Below are positions 35,181 through 42,672 of a DNA stretch of 42,672 nucleotides, piece after piece (position 1 is the first letter of the stretch; every line of letters starts with the position of its first letter). The notes beneath the pieces are model-generated. The model did no database searches. It was not told where the DNA came from and saw nothing but the letters and a program-made list of their open reading frames with translations. The translations under genes were made by a program, and so were the position numbers. The stretch spans positions 1 through 42,672 of the forward strand of contig JANZZC010000029.1 in the NCBI GenBank assembly GCA_026419575.1, in the 5' to 3' direction. Source of the stretch: Thermomicrobium sp. GTDB lineage: Bacteria; Chloroflexota; Chloroflexia; Thermomicrobiales; Thermomicrobiaceae.

Positions 35181-35196
35181 GCTCAAGCTCTAGTGT
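35181..35196. promoter_or_regulatory. NrdR box 2 overlapping the nrdJ -10 element
   Basis: GCTCAAGCTCTAGTGT matches the NrdR consensus at all strong positions but one (A8). It starts 32 bases from box 1, the three-turn spacing typical of paired NrdR boxes, and covers the -10 hexamer, so binding should repress transcription. Confidence 0.66.
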
Positions 35197-35220
35197 AGTC
35201 GCCCCGACCGGCCCTGTCCA
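35192..35220 (-). promoter_or_regulatory. nrdJ promoter
   Basis: On the minus strand TGGACA (35220-35215), a 17-base spacer and TACACT (35197-35192) match sigma-70-type elements. The -10 lies within NrdR box 2. The predicted start near 35185 leaves about 80 bases before the nrdJ ATG. Confidence 0.65.
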
Positions 35221-35464
35221 GCTGTGTCTTCCGGTCAAATGTGCGACTCGCCGCTTCGGCTGGCGATGCTGTACGTACAGCCTGGCAACAGTCTAGCACT
35301 CCGCGGGGTGTCGTGCAAGAGGAGGTGCGTACGAACGCGAGTACCTTCTGCGACGAGCCGGGCGCGTCGGCCGGAAGAGGAGCCGCTTCGGGGGCGGAAC
35401 GGGAGGTCGCTGGTTCGTCGGAACGGTGCCGGCGCGGCAGCAGGCTCCGCTGTGCCGCGTCGAC
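35221..35464. other. Gap between nrdJ promoter and response regulator stop
   Basis: No gene is supported here. The 77-residue minus-strand ORF at 35235-35468 is Arg/Ser/Pro-rich with no motif. Nothing else was recognised. Confidence 0.5.
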
Positions 35465-36130
35465 TCACTCGGTCTGCGGATCGAGGAGGCCGATCCGCAG
35501 CGCGAAGCGGACGAGCTCCGAGCGGCGTGAAAAGCCGAGCTTCTGCATCACCCGATGACGGTAGGTCTCGACCGTCTTCGGCGAGAGGAACAGCTGGTCG
35601 GCGATCTCCTGCGCTGTGTATCCGGCCGCCGTCAGCCGTAGCACCTCCCGCTCCCGTTCGGAGAGGAGCTGCGCCGGATCCTGCACTTCCCCGGCCTGCG
35701 CGCGGTCGAGGTATCCCTGGAGCAGTGTCCGTGCTGCCGCTTGGTCGATGAAGACCTCCCCACGGGCGACGGTGCGGATCGCTTCCACCAGGTCGGTATG
35801 CAGGCTGGATTTGCGGACGTAGCCGGAGCCGCCGGCTTGCAGGACCGGCAGGAGATACCGTTCCTCGGCGTGAACGGTCAGGATCAGGATGCGCGTCGGC
35901 AGCCCCAGTTGCGCGATGCGCCGCAGCGCCTCGAGACCGTTGCCCGGCATGCTGATGTCCAGTACTGCCACGTCGGGCTGCAGCTGCCGCGCCAGCTCGA
36001 CCGCCTCGTCGGCGGTGCTGGCTTCGCCGACGACCTGGATGTCCGGTTCCCCCTCGAGCAATGCGCGCAGCCCTACCCGGACCACCGGGTGATCGTCGGC
36101 GAGCAGGACTCGAATCGTTCCGGTCGGCAT
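35465..36130 (-). CDS. NarL/FixJ-family response regulator
   Basis: This is a two-component transcription factor of 221 residues. The receiver domain (1-120) has VLLADDHPVVRVGL with the acidic pair Asp12/Asp13, the phosphorylation site VAVLDISMPGNG (Asp58) and a KS pair near residue 105. A LuxR-type helix-turn-helix follows (LLSEREREVLRLTAAGYTAQEIADQLFLSPKTVETYRHRVMQKLG). The true start is the ATG at 36130; the long track ORF continues as a shadow through the kinase gene. It lies two bases after the kinase stop, so the two are cognate partners. Target genes are unknown. Confidence 0.95.
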   Translation of the reverse strand: MPTGTIRVLLADDHPVVRVGLRALLEGEPDIQVVGEASTADEAVELARQLQPDVAVLDISMPGNGLEALRRIAQLGLPTRILILTVHAEERYLLPVLQAGGSGYVRKSSLHTDLVEAIRTVARGEVFIDQAAARTLLQGYLDRAQAGEVQDPAQLLSEREREVLRLTAAGYTAQEIADQLFLSPKTVETYRHRVMQKLGFSRRSELVRFALRIGLLDPQTE

Positions 36131-36132
36131 CG

Positions 36133-37191
36133 TCAACCCTCGGTTCGCGGGATCGGTCGGTCGGTCGATCGGACCGGAACGGCAGCGATCACTTCCGTCC
36201 CGGCACCGGGAGCCGTCCTGATATCGAGTGTGCCATGGACGAGTTGCGCGCGTTCGCGCATGCTGAAGAGCCCGAGCCCGGAGCCGAGCGCTTCGCCGAG
36301 GTCGAAGCCCTTCCCGCCGTCCCGGACCCTGAGCACCGCTCGGTCGGCTTCGATGTCCAGTTCCAGCGTGGCGCGATCGGTTCCGGCGTGCTTGGCGACG
36401 TTCGTCAGCGCTTCCTGGGCGATCCGATAGAGCGCGAGTTCCACTTCCGGCGCGAGCCGCTGGCGCTGCCCGCGGATCTGTACCTGGACCGAGAGGCCGA
36501 ACCGCTGCCGGTACTGCGCGGCCAGCCCTTCGAGTGCCGCTGCCAGCCCGAGGTCGTCGAGGACCGGTGGTCGCAGCTCCTGGGCGATCGCGCGGATCGC
36601 TTCCAGCGTCGAGCTGGTGAGACCGATCAGTTCGCGCAGTACCGTCCCGTCGGTCGGTTGCTGCCGGTCGTGCAGCATCTTGAGGAGCACGAGGAGCGCC
36701 GTGAGGCTCTGGGCTGGGTCGTCGTGCAGTTCGCGGGCGATCCGGCGACGCTCTTCCTCCTGCGCGGTCAGCGCTCGCTGGGAGAGCTCGCGCAGCCGCT
36801 CCTGATAACCGACGAGTGTGTCGAGCATCGCGTTGAAGGTCGCCGTCAAGTTGTCGAGATCCGGGTCGCTGAAGGAGACGGTCGGGGCACGCACGTGGAA
36901 GTTGCCGCGCCGGACCTCGTCCGCCGTCTGCTCGAGCACCTCGATCGGGCGGAAGGCTGCTCGCAGGACGACCCAATTGATGAGGACGGAAAGGAGCGTG
37001 CCGCTGATGGCGAAGAGCGCGACGAGCTCGGGAAGATGATCGGTGTTCCCGGTACTCAGGAGCGTCAGCGTGGTACCGACGATCGCGCCACCGACGACGA
37101 TGAACGAGTTGGCGACGAGCACCTTGTAGAAGATCGGGAGATGGGTCAGCTGTCGGACGAGACGAGCGAACAGCCTGTGGAGTCGTCGCAC
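36133..37191 (-). CDS. Membrane sensor histidine kinase (HisKA_3 type)
   Basis: This is a NarX/LiaS-like sensor kinase of 352 residues. Two membrane helices (about 22-45 and 54-80) flank a very short external loop, so the signal is probably sensed in or at the membrane. A HAMP-like linker follows (AFRPIEVLEQTADEVRRGNF), then the HisKA_3 dimerisation/phosphoacceptor motif EEERRRIARELHDDPAQSL (His156) and an HATPase_c domain (YRIAQEALTNVAKHAG, VLRVRDGGKGFDL, GLGLFSMRERA). The gene lies between ffh and its response regulator with gaps of 21 and 2 bases, so it should be transcribed with the SRP genes. Confidence 0.95.
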   Translation of the reverse strand: MRRLHRLFARLVRQLTHLPIFYKVLVANSFIVVGGAIVGTTLTLLSTGNTDHLPELVALFAISGTLLSVLINWVVLRAAFRPIEVLEQTADEVRRGNFHVRAPTVSFSDPDLDNLTATFNAMLDTLVGYQERLRELSQRALTAQEEERRRIARELHDDPAQSLTALLVLLKMLHDRQQPTDGTVLRELIGLTSSTLEAIRAIAQELRPPVLDDLGLAAALEGLAAQYRQRFGLSVQVQIRGQRQRLAPEVELALYRIAQEALTNVAKHAGTDRATLELDIEADRAVLRVRDGGKGFDLGEALGSGLGLFSMRERAQLVHGTLDIRTAPGAGTEVIAAVPVRSTDRPIPRTEG

Positions 37192-37212
37192 GGTGTCGAT
37201 CCGTCTTCGCCT

Positions 37213-38679
<1,467 letters not shown>

Positions 38680-38682
38680 GGC

Positions 38683-39645
38683 TCATCCCTCCTCGTCGCC
38701 GAAGAACAGGGCGTCGACGTAGGATTCGGGGTCGAACTCGGCGAAGTCGGTCGGTTTCTCGCCGGTACCGACGTAGGCGATCGGGATGCCGAGTTCGCGG
38801 GAGATCGCGAACGCGATCCCGCCCTTGGCCGTACCGTCCAGCTTGGTGAGCGCGATATCGGTGACGCCCGCTGCCTCGGTGAACACGCGTGCCTGGTTGA
38901 GCCCGTTCTGACCGGTGGTCGCGTCGATCACCAGCAGGACCTCGTGGGGAGCGTCCGGGACGTGGCGCTGGATCACCCGCCGGATCTTCGCCAGCTCGGC
39001 CATCAGGTTCGACTTCGTGTGCAGGCGACCGGCGGTATCGATCAGGAGCACGTCGATGCCACGATTGTGGGCGGCCTGCATCCCGTCGAAGACGACCGCT
39101 CCCGGGTCCGCTCCCGGCGCGTGCGCGATCACCGGCACGCCGAGTCGCTCGCCCCACGTCTTGAGCTGATCGATCGCGGCCGCCCGGAAGGTGTCGGCTG
39201 CGACGAGCAGCACCGATCGTCCCTGATCGAGGTGATACCGCGCCAGCTTGGCGATCGTGGTGGTCTTGCCGGTGCCGTTGACGCCGACGACCAGCGAGAC
39301 GAAGGGAACACCCCGTTGGTAGATCTTGACGCGCCGGTTCCGCATGGCGGCGTCCAGCAAGGCGACCATCTCGTCGCGCAAGGCCTCGCGGGCCTCGGCG
39401 GGGTCACGGAGTTCGCCGCGACGGACGCGCTCGCGCAGCCGCGCGAGCAACGCCTCGGTCGTCGCGACACCGAGGTCCGCTTGGATGAGCAGCGCCTCGA
39501 GGTCCTCGAAGAGCTCCTCGTCGATCTGGTTGCGATCGAACAGTTGGACGATCTGCCGGAAGATTCCCTGGCGGCTCCGCTTCAGCCCGGCTTCCAGCTG
39601 GGGGGTCGCCGGTGCGCGCCGGCGGAAAAAGCGACTGAAGATCAC
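38683..39645 (-). CDS. ftsY: SRP receptor FtsY
   Basis: FtsY docks the SRP-ribosome complex on the membrane. The 320 residues lack a long acidic A domain, leaving N and G domains only. GTPase motifs are [46 protein letters not shown] and the closing [24 protein letters not shown]. The N-terminal [13 protein letters not shown]-like region is basic and could provide membrane contact. It is the first gene of a four-gene minus-strand run (ftsY, ffh, kinase, regulator). The upstream gap to radC carries a TATACT (39719-39724, minus) that could be its -10. Confidence 0.96.
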   Translation of the reverse strand: MIFSRFFRRRAPATPQLEAGLKRSRQGIFRQIVQLFDRNQIDEELFEDLEALLIQADLGVATTEALLARLRERVRRGELRDPAEAREALRDEMVALLDAAMRNRRVKIYQRGVPFVSLVVGVNGTGKTTTIAKLARYHLDQGRSVLLVAADTFRAAAIDQLKTWGERLGVPVIAHAPGADPGAVVFDGMQAAHNRGIDVLLIDTAGRLHTKSNLMAELAKIRRVIQRHVPDAPHEVLLVIDATTGQNGLNQARVFTEAAGVTDIALTKLDGTAKGGIAFAISRELGIPIAYVGTGEKPTDFAEFDPESYVDALFFGDEEG

Positions 39646-39862
39646 GGTCGTCTCCTCGGTCTACGGGATCCGCTCCCTGGAGTGTGGCGCCGCAGCGAAC
39701 GCCGCGGCGCCGAAAACAAGTATACCCGCTCGCCCTTCGCGCCCTCGTGGGGGCGAGCGTACCGGAGACCGGTCCCAGCGGCAGCGGTCGGGGCATTGAC
39801 GGCCGGTCGCTCGCTCGGCACACTCGGCGGCAACGGAGTCGCGCCGCGAGCAGGGACACGGT

Positions 39863-40576
39863 ATGGGTCCGGCGCCCGAGGAGTATCACCTCTCGATCAA
39901 GGAGTTGCCGGCGAGCGAGCGCCCGCGGGAGCGCCTGCGGCAGTTCGGCCCCGAAGTCTTGACCAACGCCGAATTGCTCGCGGTGATCCTCAATACGGGG
40001 ACGCGCGGCGAGTCGGTCCTGGAGCTCGCGCAGCGGTTGCTCGTCGCCTTCGAGGGACTGGTCGGCCTGGCGCGAGCCGATCTCCCGACTCTCCAACGGT
40101 TTCACGGGCTCGGTGAGGCCAAGGCAGCGAAGTTGAAGGCCGCCTTGGAGCTCGGCCGGCGGCTGGCCTCAGCGCAACCCGAGGAGCGTCCGGTGATCCG
40201 CACGCCGGAGGACGTCTACGCGGTCGCCGGGGCCGAGATGGCGATGCTCGAGCAGGAGCAGTTGCGGGTCCTCCTGCTCGATACGCGGAACCGCGTCCTG
40301 CGCACGGTGACCGTCGTTCAAGGGCACGTCAACGGCGCGCAGGTACGGATCGCCGAGCTGTTCCGCGACGCGGTGCGGGCCAACGCCCCGGCGATCGTGC
40401 TGCTGCACAACCATCCCTCGGGGGATCCGACCCCGTCCCGGGCCGACGTCGAGCTGACGCAGCAGGCCGTCCGGGCCGGGCAGTTGCTCGGGATCGAGGT
40501 CGTCGACCATCTCGTCATCGGGCACGGGCGGTTCTGTTCGCTCCGGCGACTCGGCTTGGGGTTCGGAGCCGGTTGA
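39863..40576 (+). CDS. radC: RadC/MPN (JAB1-like) domain protein
   Basis: This is a widely conserved protein of 237 residues, formerly linked to DNA repair without firm proof of a biochemical role. The N-terminal part carries the helix-hairpin-helix-like region (LPASERPRERLRQFGPEVLTNAELLAVILNTGTRGESVLELA, then LQRFHGLGEAKAAKLKAALELG). The C-terminal JAB metalloprotease-like domain has the full metal motif HNHPSGDPTPSRAD plus an upstream Glu region. Length and motifs are standard. It diverges from ftsY across 217 bases. Confidence 0.95.
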   Translation: MGPAPEEYHLSIKELPASERPRERLRQFGPEVLTNAELLAVILNTGTRGESVLELAQRLLVAFEGLVGLARADLPTLQRFHGLGEAKAAKLKAALELGRRLASAQPEERPVIRTPEDVYAVAGAEMAMLEQEQLRVLLLDTRNRVLRTVTVVQGHVNGAQVRIAELFRDAVRANAPAIVLLHNHPSGDPTPSRADVELTQQAVRAGQLLGIEVVDHLVIGHGRFCSLRRLGLGFGAG

Positions 40577-40914
40577 CGAGCGGAGTTCGCCCGGGCGCGA
40601 AGCCGCTCGCGGCGCGGGCGCGAGGGAGACGACGTTCCGAGGCTCCGGAACGCTGATGAGCGGATCCTCCGGCGGAACCGAGCGCTGCTCCATGGCAGCC
40701 GGCGAGGCTGGCCCAGGACTCCGACCGCGGCGTCGCCGGATTCGCGGTGGCGCTGCAGGCACACCTTTGCAGTGGACCTGCGGGCGGGCAGCGCGCACCA
40801 TTTGCCGGCCGCGAGCGTCGTCTCCCACGGTGCGCGTCCAGGAAGGTGTGGCCGGTGTCGTCGGGAGCGCGGGGCCGCCGGGAGCGTCGATGCGGCGTCC
40901 TCGGTCGGGCTCCC
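40577..40914. other. 338-base gap without a convincing gene
   Basis: It lies between radC (+) and the amidase (-), which converge. ORFs in this stretch are short and motif-free. No hairpin with a T-run was found. Confidence 0.5.
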
Positions 40915-42672
40915 TCATGCTCCGGGGAGCCAGCCTCGGTCGATGAGCGTCTCGCGACCCAGGTGCCCGAGCAGGATCTCGAAGCGCGTCCCGGCGAGTT
41001 CGGGGTGGTACTCCATGCGGTTCCGCTCGAAGTACTGCACGAGGTAACGCTTGCCGTCCGTCTTGCTCGCTTCCTCGAACGGCTCGCTGATCGGGTAGCC
41101 GAAGACCGCGGCACCGCCGCGGCTCCACCAGTACGTCCGGAACGGCGGCCCCAGCGTGTGGCGGGTCTCGACGAAGTAGTCGAGGCTCGGTTCGTCCGGT
41201 CGCTCGACCGGCCGGAACGGTGGCTCGTTCTCGCGTCCGCGCGTGCGCTCGACGCCGAGCAGCCCGAGGAGGACCTCGAACGGGGTGCCGGCGTTCTCCG
41301 GATGGTGCTCGAAGCGGGCGCGCTCGAAGTACTGGACGAGGTACTGCTGCCCGTCGGTCGCCGAGACCTCGACGAACGGCTCGGTGAGCGGGTAGCCGAA
41401 GCGCTCGAGTCCGCCGTTCGCTTCCCAGAAGCGGTAGAACAGGCGCGGGACGTTGTGCCCCGTCTCGTCGAAGTAGACCATGTCGGGGTCAGAGCTCGGC
41501 GGCACCGGCGCGGTGGGCGGCGGGAGCGTCTGGAGTTCCTGCGGGAAGACGCCTTGTTGCTCGTAGCGGACGAACTCGCGGACCAGGCTCGCCGTGAGCT
41601 TCCACCGCCGAACCGAACGCAACCGGATGTACCCAGTGACCGTCGCTTGCTCGCCCGGGGCGAGCGGGCCGGGCAGTCCCCAGCGGAACGGGTTTGGGAT
41701 GCCGGTGTTCCCCTCGAAATCGACGCCCACCCGGAACGCACCCTCTTGCTTGGCATAGCCGACGGTATCGAACGTCTGCCCTTCCTCGTAGATGAAGCCC
41801 GGGGGCGGTCCCTGGGTCGGGAGCTCGACCGGTCCGGTGTTCCGGACGACCGCGTCCACCCGAACCAGCGTTCCCGCGTAGAGTTCGCTTGAGGGGGTGA
41901 AGGTCACCGAGACGAGTTCGGCCTTCGGTTCGATCCGGCGCGGCTTGGAGCGGAAGACGATCGGTCCAGTGCCCTTCAGCAGCCCCCGTAGCACCGGAAT
42001 CTGGTCGTAGAGCTGGTCGCCCGGGCACTCGGTGACGTTGTAGTCGCGGTGGCCGCCGATGTTCGGGACGTCCAGGAGATCCCGGAAGCGGCCGATCCCG
42101 GCGGGGTCGAGGTTCCCGGCGCGTGTGCGGATGAGCCGCGTCAGCGCCTCCAGCACCGGCCGTGGCGGTGCGGTGGCCGTGAAGTCGCCGAGGACCGCGA
42201 TGCCGAGCGTTCCTGTGTTGTAGCCCGCGGTGTGAGCGCCGACCACGTTCGGTCCACCGTAGCGCCCTTCGTAGACGCGGCCTTGCCAATCGACGATGAA
42301 GTTGTAGCCGATGTCGCCCCAACCGAGCGTGACCGCGTGGTACGCGTAGATCGCGCGGATCGTCGCAGCCGGATCGGGAGGATCGTTCTTGGTGACCGTG
42401 TGGTGCACGATCACCTTCTGGATCGGCGCATAGCTCGGTGGCCAGATCTCGCGGCCGTTCGCGTCGAAACGGAGCGATTCGTCAGCGCCCCAGCCAGCGC
42501 GCGGGACGATCCAGCCGTCGATGAGGTCGCCCGTCGCCAACCAGCGGACGTCGGTTCCCTGCGTCGCGACAGCGGTGACCCGGACCGCATGGACGACCGG
42601 TCCGGTGCCGTCCGGACCCGGTTCGCAGCGCACGAGGAGCTGGACCGCTCGCCCGCTGGCGAGGACCGGTGG
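40915..42672 (-). CDS. Secreted PGRP/amidase_2 protein with two YFER-type repeats (5' end cut)
   Basis: This is a probable zinc N-acetylmuramoyl-L-alanine amidase acting on peptidoglycan. The frame is open to the window edge, so the signal peptide and start are missing; 585 residues are visible, and the track's start at 42633 is an internal GTG. The amidase domain shows RAGWGADESLRF, IVHHTVT (Zn His), a central DIGYNFIVDWQGRVYEGR, then GGHRDYNVTECPG with the second Zn His and the Cys ligand. A beta-rich linker follows (SELYAGTLVRVDAVVRNTGPVELPTQG). The C-terminal third has two copies of the roughly 65-residue module FGYPxxEPFxE ... LVQYFERxRxEyHPExAGT ... LLGxLG, also found in the CAP protein. 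Export is inferred. Confidence 0.88.
   Translation of the reverse strand, partial: PPVLASGRAVQLLVRCEPGPDGTGPVVHAVRVTAVATQGTDVRWLATGDLIDGWIVPRAGWGADESLRFDANGREIWPPSYAPIQKVIVHHTVTKNDPPDPAATIRAIYAYHAVTLGWGDIGYNFIVDWQGRVYEGRYGGPNVVGAHTAGYNTGTLGIAVLGDFTATAPPRPVLEALTRLIRTRAGNLDPAGIGRFRDLLDVPNIGGHRDYNVTECPGDQLYDQIPVLRGLLKGTGPIVFRSKPRRIEPKAELVSVTFTPSSELYAGTLVRVDAVVRNTGPVELPTQGPPPGFIYEEGQTFDTVGYAKQEGAFRVGVDFEGNTGIPNPFRWGLPGPLAPGEQATVTGYIRLRSVRRWKLTASLVREFVRYEQQGVFPQELQTLPPPTAPVPPSSDPDMVYFDETGHNVPRLFYRFWEANGGLERFGYPLTEPFVEVSATDGQQYLVQYFERARFEHHPENAGTPFEVLLGLLGVERTRGRENEPPFRPVERPDEPSLDYFVETRHTLGPPFRTYWWSRGGAAVFGYPISEPFEEASKTDGKRYLVQYFERNRMEYHPELAGTRFEILLGHLGRETLIDRGWLPGA

Noticed and set aside
35465-36976. 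503-residue minus-strand ORF
   Set aside because: The first 282 residues are an Arg/Pro-rich shadow of the histidine kinase. The real regulator starts at 36130.
40105-40120. Possible second parS (GGTTTCACGGG)
   Set aside because: Only one half-site matches and it lies inside the radC coding sequence.

Overview
This is a GC-rich bacterial chromosomal segment with long G/C-ending ORFs and short intergenic gaps. The gene set suggests a Chloroflexota bacterium of the Thermomicrobia type (Thermomicrobium/Sphaerobacter relatives). Supporting genes are a B12-dependent class II ribonucleotide reductase carrying an intein, a Coryne-type GlgA, a DUF2419/Qng1 queuosine-salvage protein, and secreted proteins built from YFERxRFEYHPE-type repeats. 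The assignment rests on gene content read by eye, not on a search.

Layout. 0-4 kb: dnaX (cut by the window edge) diverges from rsmI, a CaiB-like CoA transferase and an enoyl-CoA hydratase-like protein, the last three with overlapping ends. 4-8 kb: a secreted CAP-domain protein, a stretch without genes, an FMN reductase, a YczE-like membrane protein with a small partner, then a hairpin and an exact parS palindrome before ndk. 8-12 kb: a Glu-rich TPR protein, qng1 and a sarcosine-oxidase-like flavoprotein. 12.07-12.37 kb: a gene-free stretch with about ten DnaA-box-like 9-mers, a candidate replication origin or DnaA-binding locus. 12.5-19 kb: a NimA-like flavoprotein, a PIB-4 type metal ATPase behind a good promoter and a Fur/Zur-like operator, glgA, and a HAD-SerA fusion preceded by a long leader with a Ser/Gly-rich small ORF that can pair with the serA ribosome binding site. 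19-26 kb: a KstD-like flavoprotein, a 2-oxoacid dehydrogenase E1 alpha/beta pair, a tandem universal stress protein and an Ldh_2-type dehydrogenase. 25.6-30.5 kb: a GIDE-like membrane protein, a thioredoxin-fold protein and a large GGDEF protein with a decayed EAL domain. 30.7-35.2 kb: nrdJ with a full LAGLIDADG intein placed exactly at the radical cysteine and a promoter overlapped by tandem NrdR boxes. 35.5-39.6 kb: a tight run of ftsY, ffh, a histidine kinase and a NarL-type regulator. 39.9 kb to the end: radC and a zinc amidase/PGRP protein cut by the window edge.

Most genes are housekeeping or central metabolism. The most interesting signals lie between genes: parS plus the DnaA-box cluster, the serA leader, the NrdR-controlled nrdJ promoter, and the metal-responsive ATPase promoter. 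No CRISPR array, insertion sequence, rRNA or tRNA was seen. The intein is the only recognisable mobile element.
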